Positions 36,887 through 47,468 of a stretch of 64,000 nucleotides of DNA are shown piece by piece. Positions within the stretch are counted from its first letter, which is position 1. Every line of letters starts with the position of its first letter. The position numbers were made by a program, and so were the translations under genes. The notes under the pieces are model-generated. The model searched no databases. It saw only the letters and a list, made by a program, of their open reading frames with translations, and was not told the origin of the DNA. Origin of the DNA: Methylotuvimicrobium sp. KM2 (GTDB taxonomy: Bacteria > Pseudomonadota > Gammaproteobacteria > Methylococcales > Methylomonadaceae); contig NZ_CP150634.1 in assembly GCF_038051925.1 (NCBI RefSeq), positions 4,348,300 to 4,412,299 on the forward strand, in the 5' to 3' direction.

Positions 36887-37255
36887 ACTTGACCATATAA
36901 CCCCAATCAGTCTGACCGGTCTCGCGCTACTTTTCGGTAGTGTTTGATTCGGTTCAGGACTGCGGCGTTATTTGTCAGCTGACATTTTCGCTTTCTGCTT
37001 GAGAACTCATTCACGTCGCTTCCGGTTCGTCTGGGTTGTCCGCTGTCTTCGCCTTGCGGCGTGGACAGTGACAAGCCTTGCTTTACCGTCTGTTTCGGTG
37101 AACTTGTTTTGTGTATCTTCTCGGTTTAAATTGCTTTAAACGCTGAAGTTACAGTGTACAGATTTCCAAGTTGTTAAAGAGCTATTACTGACGTTGTTTC
37201 CGTCACCAATGCTATACCGTCTGTGAGGCTTTTCGCCGTTCAAACGGTATAGCAT
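36887..37255 (-). other. tRNA-Ala to 23S spacer with boxA
   Basis: No gene. Contains the antitermination boxA-like GCTCTTTAACA (minus strand, 37172-37182), the 5' arm of the 23S processing stalk (CTTGACCATATAA) and a 17-bp hairpin next to tRNA-Ala. Confidence 0.8.
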
Positions 37256-37260
37256 TGGTG
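37204..37260. repeat. 17-bp perfect hairpin overlapping the tRNA-Ala 3' end
   Basis: CACCAATGCTATACCGT (37204-37220) pairs fully with ACGGTATAGCATTGGTG (37244-37260), with a 23-nt loop. The second arm contains the bases encoding the CCA end of tRNA-Ala, so this is likely a precursor-processing structure. Confidence 0.85.
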
Positions 37261-37331
37261 GAGCCAGGGAGGATCGAACTCCCGACCTCCTGCGTGCAAG
37301 GCAGGCGCTCTCCCAGCTGAGCTATGGCCCC
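37256..37331 (-). tRNA. alaT: tRNA-Ala (anticodon TGC)
   Basis: Minus strand GGGGCCATAGCTCAGCTGGG to the CCA end; 76 nt, acceptor stem GGGGCCA / TGGCTCC, anticodon loop CTTGCAC. Located in the 16S-23S spacer as usual. Confidence 0.98.
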
Positions 37332-37402
37332 TTTGGGGTTCGTGCAAACTAATCTCGGCTAGCTTGACGGGCGGTCCTTCCGCTTCCAGGCTTGCGCCGC
37401 GT

Positions 37403-37479
<77 letters not shown>

Positions 37480-37546
37480 AGGCTCGTGACGTCTTCGATC
37501 AAAATAATTTGTTGTGGGCACTCATGACGAACGCTTGCTGTCTTTG

Positions 37547-39081
<1,535 letters not shown>

Positions 39082-39236
39082 AATATGGTGTGTGACTAAA
39101 TAAGATCAGTCACCAATCTTGGCTCGACTAAGAATTAAACGTAAACTGCTTGAATTAACGTGTTGTTCTTGCGTCGAATAGCTTTAACCGCTAAGCTATT
39201 CACCACAAGCACCCACACAAATTATTTTGATCTGCT

Positions 39237-39247
39237 TGTTAAAGAGC
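39237..39247 (-). promoter_or_regulatory. boxA antitermination element in the rRNA leader
   Basis: Minus strand GCTCTTTAACA, the standard boxA core read by NusB/S10, located between the rRNA promoter and 16S. A second copy lies in the 16S-23S spacer at 37172-37182. Confidence 0.85.
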
Positions 39248-39278
39248 TGGAAGACTTTCTCTCCCGTTGAGCCCGCCT

Positions 39279-39306
39279 ATTATACAGAAGCAAAACTCAA
39301 TGTCAA
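39279..39306 (-). promoter_or_regulatory. rRNA operon promoter
   Basis: Consensus TTGACA (39301-39306) and TATAAT (39279-39284) on the minus strand with a 16-bp spacer, followed by a GC-rich discriminator (AGGCGGGC) typical of stringently controlled promoters. Confidence 0.9.
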
Positions 39307-39358
39307 ACTTTATTTTCAAGGTTCATTTAATAACTCACACAAACCTTAATTCTTTCAA

Positions 39359-39434
<76 letters not shown>

Positions 39435-39453
39435 ACGCCGTGAAAGAAGGCGT

Positions 39454-39482
39454 ATTAAACAGGATTCTTAATCTTGAGTCAA
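39454..39482 (-). promoter_or_regulatory. Promoter of tRNA-Phe
   Basis: TTGACT (39477-39482) and TTTAAT (39454-39459) on the minus strand with a 17-bp spacer, about 20 bp before the tRNA. It may also feed the rRNA operon. Confidence 0.8.
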
Positions 39483-39680
39483 GCCTGTTTTGATCTTTTT
39501 TCTGCTGTGACTAATTTATCCATTTAAATCAAACTGATGACTTTTGAAAAAATTCCGAAGCAAACTCCATCGTATACATTCGTCTGTGCACACGGGAATT
39601 CATTAGCGAATAATGACAATAGAGACAAACCACAACTACTTCACCTAAACCGTTTTTTTGCTCTTAATAAAACATCTTGC

Positions 39681-39910
39681 TATACCCTTCTTACTTAAAG
39701 TTTCGGTGATGCTTAAGGATGCTCCGGAGTGCCCGGCAAAGGCCTTGCCCACATAAGTGCTGGCATAGCGCTTACATGGAGGCATTCACCCAGCACCTAA
39801 ATTCCATAGGCCATTGGCTATGATTAATGGCTTTAGATCATTTAACCCGGGGTTCACGACGTCCTTTGACTGACCCCAGCGCCGAATTTTGAAGCACGAT
39901 GGGCATAATT
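39681..39910 (+). repeat. R2 repeat with an R1 insertion
   Basis: Runs from tacccttcttacttaaag through tacatggaggcattcac, R1, then ggttcacgacgtcctttgac and ends gaattttgaagcacgatggg. Confidence 0.8.
39789..39852. repeat. R1 element with TTCAC flanks
   Basis: Left end CCCAGCACCTAAATTCC intact, right end degraded to ATTTAACCCGGGG. The flanks read TTCAC on both sides, which supports a 5-bp target duplication. Confidence 0.78.
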
Positions 39911-40188
39911 CTTAGAAGTAGCCAAGCAACATCACTTCAAATGTCGAGCAATATTAAACAAGCGCAACCCATTCACACTTTAATATTATGGATACCCAAA
40001 TTTTAGTACTCAAATCAAACCCGCAGGAACTCATTTGATTTATACTTTCGGGCTGCGTCTATTGAAATTTCAATCGCGCCCCCCATATTCTGTATCATAT
40101 CCATGTCAACAATTCAGATTCTTTTCCTTATATGGAATAAGACAGGTAGAATTGCCATACTAACTCATTATTGAACCGGGAATTAGAA

Positions 40189-40746
40189 GTGAACTTCAGA
40201 GGAACAACCATTCTTTCCGTCCGACGCGGAGATAAAGTGGTCATTGGCGGTGACGGCCAGGTCACGCTTGGCAACACTGTTATGAAAGGCAACGCACGTA
40301 AAGTTCGGCGGCTATATCACGATAAAGTGATCGCTGGCTTCGCCGGCGCTACGGCCGATGCATTTACCTTGTTTGAGCATTTTGAAGGCAAGCTGGAAAA
40401 ACATCGCGGTAATTTAACTCGCGCAGCCGTTGAAATGGCTAAAGATTGGCGCACCGATCGTGCTTTACGCAGGCTTGAGGCTTTGCTTACAATTGCGGAC
40501 GCGAAATCCTCTTTGATCATCTCAGGAACCGGAGACGTTATTGAGCCGGAACATGAACTCATAGCTATCGGGTCCGGAGGGCCTTATGCACAATCAGCAG
40601 CCCGAGCCCTATTAGAAAATACTCAACTTAGCGCGCGTGAAATCGTTGAACGCTCACTAAATATCGCTGCAGACATATGCATTTATACAAACCATAACCT
40701 GCGCATTGAAGAACTCGACGCTGAACCCAAAGAGCCGACCGAATGA
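40189..40746 (+). CDS. hslV: ATP-dependent protease proteolytic subunit HslV
   Basis: Threonine protease forming a double hexamer that degrades proteins unfolded by HslU. The nucleophile Thr begins TTILSVRRGDKVVIGGDGQVTLGNTVMKGNARKVRRL. Unlike E. coli HslV, no start codon lies directly before it; the codon is GGA (Gly), so a short propeptide must be removed. GTG at 40189 gives M-N-F-R-G before TTI, matching other HslV proteins with a Gly-Thr cleavage point; TTG at 40171 is a longer alternative. The catalytic Lys and Asp are in KVVIGGDGQ and GSGGPYAQSAARALL. The final codons overlap hslU by 4 bp. Length after processing is 180 residues, normal for the family. Confidence 0.95.
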   Translation: MNFRGTTILSVRRGDKVVIGGDGQVTLGNTVMKGNARKVRRLYHDKVIAGFAGATADAFTLFEHFEGKLEKHRGNLTRAAVEMAKDWRTDRALRRLEALLTIADAKSSLIISGTGDVIEPEHELIAIGSGGPYAQSAARALLENTQLSAREIVERSLNIAADICIYTNHNLRIEELDAEPKEPTE

Positions 40747-42068
40747 GCCAAATGACACCAAGAGAAATCGTCCACGAACTGGACAAACACATCATAGGAC
40801 AAGCTAATGCCAAACGAGCTGTCGCAATCGCGTTACGTAATCGCTGGCGTCGTAGCCTCGTTAGCGGGATTCTACGCGATGAAATCACCCCAAAAAACAT
40901 CTTGATGATTGGCCCTACTGGCGTCGGCAAAACTGAAATTGCCAGACGCTTAGCCAAACTAGCGAACGCGCCATTTATTAAAATAGAGGCTACTAAATTT
41001 ACCGAAGTAGGCTATGTCGGCCGCGACGTTGAATCGATCATTCGCGATCTGGTCGATACCGCGGTAAAAATGACCCGCCAAGAAGAGATGGATAAGGTTC
41101 AAAACAGGGCGGCCGATGCCGCTGAAGAGTCCGTACTCGACATCTTGCTACCCAGCGCCAGCGGCGGCATGCTTTCCGAAACCGAGTCGTCCACGCGTCA
41201 AAAGATGCGCAAAAAACTACGCGAAGGCGAATTAGACGATAAGGAAGTTGAAATCGATGTCCGAGTTGCCCCGCTCGGCGTTGAAATCATGGCTCCTCCC
41301 GGCATGGAAGAAATGACGAGTCAATTACAAGGGATGTTTCAAAATCTCAGTAGCAGCCGAAAAAGTACTCGTAAAATGAAAATCAAGGATGCTTTGAAAG
41401 TACTGCAAGAAGAAGAAGCCGCCAAACTGGTCAACGAAGAAGATATCAAGCTGCGCGCCGTTGAATCCGTGGAACAAAACGGCATCGTGTTCTTAGACGA
41501 AATCGATAAAATTTGTAAACGATCCGAAATGGGTAGCGGTGGCGGAGAGGTTTCCCGAGAAGGCGTTCAACGTGATTTGTTACCACTGGTTGAAGGCAGT
41601 ACGGTCAGCACCAAATACGGCACAATCAAAACCGATCATATTTTATTCATTGCCTCAGGCGCCTTTCATTTGACCAAACCATCGGATCTCATTCCAGAAT
41701 TGCAGGGCCGTTTTCCTATTCGAGTTGAACTTGACGCCCTAACCGCCGATGACTTTGTACGAATTCTGACAGAACCGGACGCCTCATTGACTGAGCAATA
41801 CCAAGCTTTATTAGCTACCGAGGGAGTATTGCTAAACTTTTCTCAAGAGGGCATTCAACGCATTGCCGAATTAGGCTGGCAAGTCAATGAAACAACGGAA
41901 AATATTGGCGCAAGAAGGCTGCATACCCTATTAGAGCGCTTACTGGAGGAAATATCCTTTAACGCACCTGACTTAAACGAACAATCGATTACAATTGACG
42001 CAGGCTACGTCGACGCCCATCTTGCCGAGTTAGCTCAGGATGAAGACTTAAGCCGATACATACTATAG
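40743..42068 (+). CDS. hslU: ATP-dependent protease ATPase subunit HslU
   Basis: AAA+ unfoldase of 441 residues that feeds HslV. The opening MTPREIVHELDKHIIGQANAKRAVAIALRNRWRR, Walker A MIGPTGVGKTEIARRLA, pore loop GYVGRDVE, the I-domain (about 110-230), Walker B IVFLDEIDKICKR and sensor motif ENIGARRLHTLLERLLEE are all present. The C-terminal residues LSRYIL match the tail that docks between HslV subunits. It overlaps hslV by 4 bp and is followed 16 bp later by DUF971. Confidence 0.98.
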   Translation: MSQMTPREIVHELDKHIIGQANAKRAVAIALRNRWRRSLVSGILRDEITPKNILMIGPTGVGKTEIARRLAKLANAPFIKIEATKFTEVGYVGRDVESIIRDLVDTAVKMTRQEEMDKVQNRAADAAEESVLDILLPSASGGMLSETESSTRQKMRKKLREGELDDKEVEIDVRVAPLGVEIMAPPGMEEMTSQLQGMFQNLSSSRKSTRKMKIKDALKVLQEEEAAKLVNEEDIKLRAVESVEQNGIVFLDEIDKICKRSEMGSGGGEVSREGVQRDLLPLVEGSTVSTKYGTIKTDHILFIASGAFHLTKPSDLIPELQGRFPIRVELDALTADDFVRILTEPDASLTEQYQALLATEGVLLNFSQEGIQRIAELGWQVNETTENIGARRLHTLLERLLEEISFNAPDLNEQSITIDAGYVDAHLAELAQDEDLSRYIL

Positions 42069-42083
42069 GCGGACTGTGAACTT

Positions 42084-42461
42084 ATGCGCCTGACCTTACA
42101 AGAAATAGACACAACACCGACCGAAATCAAGTTACACCAGAATTCACGAATTTTGGAAATTAGTTTCGATGACGGGCACACCTTTTCGTTGCCTTATGAA
42201 TATCTTCGCGTATACACGCCTTCGGCGGAAGCGGTAGGCCATGGACCCGGCCAGGAGATATTACAAATAGGCAAGGAAAACGTCACTATCAACGAACTTA
42301 AACCGGTCGGCAATTACGCGATAACCCCGGTTTTTAGCGACGGCCATAAAACGGGCATTTACACTTGGCCGCTACTTTATAAATTAGGCTTGGAATACAA
42401 GGAGCTATGGGCTGCGTACTTGGACAAACTGGAAGCGGCTGGACAACCACGTCATCAGTAA
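42084..42461 (+). CDS. DUF971 protein (gamma-butyrobetaine hydroxylase-like N-terminal domain)
   Basis: Protein of 125 residues with the DUF971 fold, marked by ILEISFDDGHTFSLPYEYLRVYTPSAEAVGHGPGQEILQIGKENV and ISDGHKTGIYTWPLLYKLG-like wording (here FSDGHKTGIYTWPLLYKLG). Function is unestablished. It occurs between hslVU and the ubi genes in many gammaproteobacteria, as here, so the linkage is old. It is presumably co-transcribed with hslVU. Confidence 0.93.
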   Translation: MRLTLQEIDTTPTEIKLHQNSRILEISFDDGHTFSLPYEYLRVYTPSAEAVGHGPGQEILQIGKENVTINELKPVGNYAITPVFSDGHKTGIYTWPLLYKLGLEYKELWAAYLDKLEAAGQPRHQ

Positions 42462-42614
42462 CCCAAAATCTCCCTCCGATATTATGCGAGCATTCTCGAT
42501 GCCGAGACAGTCATGCGGCTTAAGATTTTGCCTACTTAAGCCCTTGTCTTCGGATCAATAACCTTGCTTTCGACTAAATTCGATCACTGATTAGCGCCTA
42601 ACCGGAAAAAAAAC

Positions 42615-43364
42615 ATGACTAACGAAAACACAACACATTTCGGCTTCAAACAAGTCGCTAAGGAAGAAAAAGTTCAAATGGTCCGGAGTGTCTTCGACTC
42701 CGTTGCCGGCAAATACGATATCATGAACGATTTAATGTCGTTCGGCATTCATCGCATTTGGAAACGCATCGCAGTACAACTTAGTAATGTCCGTAGCGGC
42801 GAAAGTGTACTTGACCTAGCCGGTGGCACCGGCGACCTAACAATGCTCTTCGAAAAACGCGTCGGCAAAAAAGGGCAAGTAGTCCTTGCAGACATCAACG
42901 CAGAAATGCTGCGTAATGGTCGCGATCGCCTGATTGACCACGGCATCATCGGCAATATTCGCTTCGCCCAGGTCAATGCCGAATGCCTGCCTTTCGAGGA
43001 CAACTCTTTCGACTGCGTTTGTATCGGCTTCGGGTTGCGCAATGTTACCGACAAAGACGCTGCATTAAGATCGATGTATCGCGTGCTAAAGCCGGGCGGA
43101 AGGGTCATCGTGCTGGAATTTTCCCACCCGACCGACAAATTGACCGAAAAGGTTTATGACTTTTATTCATTCAACTTGATGCCCAAAATCGGAAAGTTCG
43201 TCGCAAAAGACGAAGAGAGCTACCGGTATTTAGCCGAATCGATCCGCATGCATCCGAAACAAGACGACCTCAAAAAAATGATGGAAAACGCGGGACTTGA
43301 ACGCTGTGAATATTTTAATTTAACTCAAGGCATCGTGGCGGTACATAGAGGCTATAAAATATAA
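42615..43364 (+). CDS. ubiE: Ubiquinone/menaquinone C-methyltransferase UbiE
   Basis: SAM-dependent C-methylation in ubiquinone synthesis. The 249-residue protein begins THFGFKQVAKEEKVQMVRSVFDSVAGKYDIMNDLMSFGIHRIWKR, the UbiE signature. SAM-binding motifs VLDLAGGTGDLT and LADINAEML follow, and RVLKPGGRVIVLEFSHP and FYSFNLMPKIGKFVAKDEESYRYLAESIRMHP complete the family pattern. It is followed by ubiJ and ubiB, the conserved ubiE-ubiJ-ubiB order. Confidence 0.98.
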   Translation: MTNENTTHFGFKQVAKEEKVQMVRSVFDSVAGKYDIMNDLMSFGIHRIWKRIAVQLSNVRSGESVLDLAGGTGDLTMLFEKRVGKKGQVVLADINAEMLRNGRDRLIDHGIIGNIRFAQVNAECLPFEDNSFDCVCIGFGLRNVTDKDAALRSMYRVLKPGGRVIVLEFSHPTDKLTEKVYDFYSFNLMPKIGKFVAKDEESYRYLAESIRMHPKQDDLKKMMENAGLERCEYFNLTQGIVAVHRGYKI

Positions 43365-43398
43365 TAATGCCGCCCCCTAATTTAATGACGATTCACTC

Positions 43399-44007
43399 AT
43401 GACCGTAAACCCCCTTCTGCTTAGCGTTTTCGAAACCGCCTTGAATCGCTTCGTCGCACTTGACCGCGATGCCAGTTATTTATTGGCGCCGCTATCCGGC
43501 AAAGTGATCGGCATCACCATCCTGCCGTTCAATGAAACCCTCTATCTTTGCCCTTCGGACACCGTTATTCAGGTCTTAGACGACTACCCAGCCCCGACAG
43601 ATGCTTTATTGACCGGCACGGCACTAGCATTCGGCGCAAAAGGCTTGGGAAGCACATTATTCGACGGCTCAATCGAAATCAGCGGCGATAGTGAAGTCGG
43701 GCATGCATTCATTAGTCTTTTCGAAAAGATAAATATCGACCTCGAAGAACCATTATCGCGTTATACCGGTGACATCATTGCACATCGCATAGGTAACTTT
43801 TTTCGTACCGGCCAACGCTGGACCGGCGAGATGCTCGAAAGCTTCCGACTCAACCTAACGGAATTTCTTCAGGAGGAAGCTCGAGACTTACCCGCAAAAC
43901 CAGAGACCGATATTTTCTATCGTAAAATCGGCGACCTGCAAACCGATCTCAACCGATTACAAAACCGCCTCGAAAATCTTGAGATTACCTACACCACGCA
44001 GCCTTAA
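43399..44007 (+). CDS. ubiJ: Ubiquinone biosynthesis accessory factor UbiJ (SCP2-like)
   Basis: Lipid-binding accessory protein of the ubiquinone complex, 202 residues. The N-terminal SCP2-like fold is seen in LLLSVFETALNRFVALDRDASYLLAPLSGKVIGITILPFNETLYL and DALLTGTALAFGAKGLGSTLFDGSIEISGDSEVGHAFISLFEKINID. The C-terminal half is helical and ends in a coiled coil (IGDLQTDLNRLQNRLENLEI) as in E. coli UbiJ. Position between ubiE and ubiB supports the call strongly, because the sequence itself is poorly conserved. Confidence 0.92.
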   Translation: MTVNPLLLSVFETALNRFVALDRDASYLLAPLSGKVIGITILPFNETLYLCPSDTVIQVLDDYPAPTDALLTGTALAFGAKGLGSTLFDGSIEISGDSEVGHAFISLFEKINIDLEEPLSRYTGDIIAHRIGNFFRTGQRWTGEMLESFRLNLTEFLQEEARDLPAKPETDIFYRKIGDLQTDLNRLQNRLENLEITYTTQP

Positions 44008-44066
44008 CCCTATACTTAAACCAAGTCTTTAACTCATCTACGACAATATTACTACAAGGTAACTCA

Positions 44067-45617
44067 GTGATCCGCCCCAAAATTTTGCTGCGCTTGATTC
44101 ACATCAACTGGGTCCTGGTCTTCCACGGCCTTGATGAAATTGTCCTCAAAACGCATTTATTCCGCCCTATTCGGTATTTTGCCTTCTTATCCCCTACCTT
44201 TTGGCTAAGGCGTGGAACAGAAGCGCGCGGCGTCAGAATTCGTCGCGCACTCGAAGATTTAGGCCCCATCTATGTAAAATTCGGTCAAGCCTTATCTACC
44301 CGTAAGGATCTACTACCTGAAGATATCGCGGATGAACTGGTCAAGTTACAAGATAAAGTTCCTCCGTTTTCCAGTAGTATCGCTCGGGCGATTATCGAAA
44401 AAGAATTGGGAATACCGATCAGCGAGGCTTTCGCCGAATTCGACGACGAGCCGTTAGCGTCGGCCTCGGTCGCACAAGTGCATACTGCCGTGTTAAATAG
44501 CGGTGAACAGGTCATCGTCAAAGTATTACGACCCGACATCGAACAGCGCATACAATCCGATGTAGGCTTGCTATACGAATTAGCTCGTTTTGCCGAACGT
44601 TTTTGGAGCGACGCCCGACGATTAAGGCCTCGGGAAGTTGTCATGGAATTCGAGAAATCGACACTCGATGAACTCGACTTAGTCAGAGAAGCCGGCAACG
44701 CCGCTAAATTGCGCCGTAATTTCGAAAACTCGGAAATGATTTATGTGCCGGAAGTCCATTGGCCGTTGACTCGCCAAAAGGTCATGGTCATGGAACGCAT
44801 CAAAGGCATACCGGTCGGCAACATCGAACAATTGCGAGCCGGCAACGCCGACTTCAAGCTACTTGCCGAACGCGGCGTCGAAATTTTTTTCACGCAAGTC
44901 TTTCGCGATAATTTTTTTCATGCCGACATGCATCCCGGCAATATTTTCGTCGAACTCCCTGCCAAATACCTCGCTGTCGATTTCGGCATCGTCGGCACTT
45001 TGTCAGAATCCGATCAGCGTTACTTGGCCGAAAACTTTCTAGCCTTTTTCAATCGGGATTACCGCCGGGTTGCGCAAATGCATGTTGAATCCGGCTGGGT
45101 TCCCGGAACGACGCGTGTCGAAGACTTTGAATCGGCAATCCGAAGTGTTTGCGAACCGATTTTCGAAAAACCGCTCAAGGATATCTCTTTCGGACACTTA
45201 TTGCTGCGTTTGTTTCAAACCGCCCGGCGCTTCGACATGCATGTTCAACCACAACTGGTGCTACTGCAAAAAACCCTGCTTAATATTGAAGGACTCGGCC
45301 GCCAACTTTATCCTGAACTAGATTTATGGCAAACCGCGAAACCATTTCTGGAAAAATGGTTTCACGAACGTCTAGGCCCGAAAGCCAAAATACAAAAAGC
45401 CTTGCAACAGTTTCCCGAACTCGCAGAGCAATTCCCGGAAATCCCGGCACTGGTTATCAAGGCATTGAACGACGCAGGTCATGCCCGCGCGCAAATGGAT
45501 CAACAAAACCGCGAATTGCATTTATTACGCAAACAAATCGAACGTAACCAAAATACCACATTGACTACGATTTTGATCGGCGCGGCAATGATAGGCGCCG
45601 CTATTTTGCTACAATAA
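44067..45617 (+). CDS. ubiB: Ubiquinone biosynthesis atypical kinase UbiB
   Basis: ABC1/ADCK-family ATPase of 516 residues required for ubiquinone synthesis. Signature parts are the KxGQ motif in YVKFGQALSTRKDLLP, the A-rich loop DEPLASASVAQVHTA, the lysine in EQVIVKVLRP, FFHADMHPGNIFV and the metal site LAVDFGIVG. The C-terminus ends in one clear hydrophobic helix (LTTILIGAAMIGAAILL), whereas E. coli UbiB has two. The start is GTG, preceded by AAGG at 7 bp. It ends the ubi cluster and is followed by an R2 repeat. Confidence 0.97.
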   Translation: MIRPKILLRLIHINWVLVFHGLDEIVLKTHLFRPIRYFAFLSPTFWLRRGTEARGVRIRRALEDLGPIYVKFGQALSTRKDLLPEDIADELVKLQDKVPPFSSSIARAIIEKELGIPISEAFAEFDDEPLASASVAQVHTAVLNSGEQVIVKVLRPDIEQRIQSDVGLLYELARFAERFWSDARRLRPREVVMEFEKSTLDELDLVREAGNAAKLRRNFENSEMIYVPEVHWPLTRQKVMVMERIKGIPVGNIEQLRAGNADFKLLAERGVEIFFTQVFRDNFFHADMHPGNIFVELPAKYLAVDFGIVGTLSESDQRYLAENFLAFFNRDYRRVAQMHVESGWVPGTTRVEDFESAIRSVCEPIFEKPLKDISFGHLLLRLFQTARRFDMHVQPQLVLLQKTLLNIEGLGRQLYPELDLWQTAKPFLEKWFHERLGPKAKIQKALQQFPELAEQFPEIPALVIKALNDAGHARAQMDQQNRELHLLRKQIERNQNTTLTTILIGAAMIGAAILLQ

Positions 45618-46038
45618 TACAACTTTAGATCACGCGACTAATTTGCCATATTCATCTCGGAGCAGTGTGGATTTTTGCTCCGTGCAATATCCGCATTCAC
45701 CTTGCAACTAAACTCCATAGGTCATTAGCTATGAATCGAAATCATCCATAATTTAGGCGCGAAGGCCTCGGCGTCCTTTGACGAGCTTACAGCGCATAAA
45801 TTTGATTAGGAATATGCACAAAGTAACTTATACAAGTAGTAGGCTTTGTGGCGGTTTGGTGACTCGCTTGACAGGACGCCGTGAATACGTCCATGTAGGC
45901 TTGACGGCGGCTATCCCTGCCGCCGACACCTGTCAATCGAGCCACCACCCCCCCTCCAACAGTTGTCTAAGTTATTTCATGCTCGTTCCTTAGCTACATT
46001 TTAAACCCTATCTCAACTCAGCATCAGGAGCCAAACAT
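45618..46038. other. Intergenic with R2/R1
   Basis: No gene. Holds a diverged R2 with R1 and an inverted R2 half, then about 90 bp of leader before pgk. Confidence 0.7.
45660..45950. repeat. R2 repeat (compound) with a diverged R1
   Basis: Includes cgcattcac before and ggcgtcctttgacgagct after a degenerate R1 (45700-45764). Further on, an inverted R2 half reads aggacgccgtgaatacgtcc then atgtaggcttgacggcgg, an empty R1 site. Confidence 0.7.
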
Positions 46039-47211
46039 ATGTCGATAAAAAAAATGGTCGATCTGGACTTATCAAGTAAACGCGTATTGATTCGTGAAGA
46101 CTTAAATGTCCCCATCAAAAACGGGAAAGTGGCTAGCGACATCCGCATACAAGCCAGCCTGCCCACTATTAAACACGCCTTATCAGCCGGTGCCGCAGTC
46201 ATTCTGATGTCGCACTTAGGCCGTCCCGAAGAAGGCATTTACAGCGAAGAAGCCTCGATGAAACCGGTTGCCGAACATTTGCAAGGCTTACTTGGCAGAC
46301 CCGTACGCCTAGAAAAAGACTGGATCGACGGTATCGAAATACAGCCGGGTGAAGTGGTTTTATGCGAAAACGTACGCTTCAATAAAGGCGAAGGGAAAAA
46401 CAGCGAAGAGCTTGGCAAAAAAATGGCTGCCCTATGCGATATTTTTGTAATGGACGCATTCGGCACCGCACATCGAGCCCAAGCGTCCACGCACAGCGTT
46501 GCGCAATTTGCACCGATCGCTTGCGCCGGCCCCTTATTAGCTAAAGAATTGGACGCCTTAGGCAAAGCATTGGAAAGCCCAGACCGGCCTCTGGTCGCAA
46601 TCGTAGGCGGCTCGAAGGTTTCGACCAAGCTCACCGTACTCGAATCCCTATCGCAAAAAGTCGACCGACTCATCGTCGGTGGCGGTATTGCCAATACCTT
46701 TATTGCTGCCGCCGGATTTCCGGTAGGAAAATCCCTTTATGAAGCCGATTTAATCGATGAAGCAAACCGATTGATGGATCAAGCCAAACGTAACGGAGCT
46801 GAAATCCCGGTGCCGGTCGATGTGGTTTGCGCAAAAGAGTTTTCGGAAAACGCCGCCGCAACAGTCAAAAAAGTCGCCGATGTTCAAGACGACGATTTGA
46901 TTATGGATATCGGCCCTGAAACTGCCGCGCTTTATGCCGACATTTTAAAATCGGCCGGCACAATCGTGTGGAACGGTCCGGTCGGGGTTTTCGAATTCGA
47001 TCAATTCGGTGGCGGCACCGAAGCCCTATCCAAAGCCATTGCCGACAGCAGTGGCTTTTCAATTGCCGGCGGTGGTGATACGCTAGCGGCAATCGACAAA
47101 TATGGCATCGAAGAAAAAGTATCCTACGCTTCGACCGGCGGCGGCGCTTTTCTTGAATTTTTGGAGGGCAAAGAATTACCGGCCGTAGCCGTTTTAAAAC
47201 AACGCGCTTAA
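46039..47211 (+). CDS. pgk: Phosphoglycerate kinase
   Basis: Glycolytic/gluconeogenic transfer of phosphate between 1,3-bisphosphoglycerate and ADP. The 390-residue enzyme has RVLIREDLNVPIKNGKV, SHLGRPEEG, VLCENVRFNKGEGKN, DAFGTAHRAQAST, the hinge and nucleotide motif VAIVGGSKVSTKLTVLESL, VWNGPVGVFEFDQFGGGT and the C-terminal STGGGAFLEFLEGKELPAV. All catalytic residues look intact. It is followed by an intrinsic terminator. Confidence 0.98.
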   Translation: MSIKKMVDLDLSSKRVLIREDLNVPIKNGKVASDIRIQASLPTIKHALSAGAAVILMSHLGRPEEGIYSEEASMKPVAEHLQGLLGRPVRLEKDWIDGIEIQPGEVVLCENVRFNKGEGKNSEELGKKMAALCDIFVMDAFGTAHRAQASTHSVAQFAPIACAGPLLAKELDALGKALESPDRPLVAIVGGSKVSTKLTVLESLSQKVDRLIVGGGIANTFIAAAGFPVGKSLYEADLIDEANRLMDQAKRNGAEIPVPVDVVCAKEFSENAAATVKKVADVQDDDLIMDIGPETAALYADILKSAGTIVWNGPVGVFEFDQFGGGTEALSKAIADSSGFSIAGGGDTLAAIDKYGIEEKVSYASTGGGAFLEFLEGKELPAVAVLKQRA

Positions 47212-47377
47212 AAACTCCTAGGCAACCGATAACTCGTAGAGGCATGATTTCGGTAAAAATTTATCGCATCTTCGGAATTACTGCCTGCCTAAGCTTAACA
47301 CCACTGTCTCAGCCTCTCGCGACTGTTACAAATCGTTCGTAATTTGAACTGCAAAAGAGTTATCAGAGTCTTTTATT

Positions 47378-47408
47378 GAAACGCTGATTTAATCAGCGTT
47401 TCCTTTTA
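47378..47408 (+). terminator. Intrinsic terminator after pgk
   Basis: Stem GAAACGCTGATT / AATCAGCGTTTC (47378-47389 with 47391-47402), a near-continuous palindrome with the loop formed at its centre, followed by cttttata. Confidence 0.85.
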
Positions 47409-47468
47409 TAATAAATGCCCTTTTTCATCCGGTCTATAGGCCGGTATTTATTGTTTTACAGGATCACC

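Larger units (their letters stand above)
39483..40188. other. Intergenic between tRNA-Phe and hslV, with R2/R1
   Basis: No gene was seen. An R2 copy with R1 occupies about 39681-39910; the remaining sequence is AT-rich and should contain the hslV promoter, including a possible heat-shock promoter that I could not place with certainty. Confidence 0.7.
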
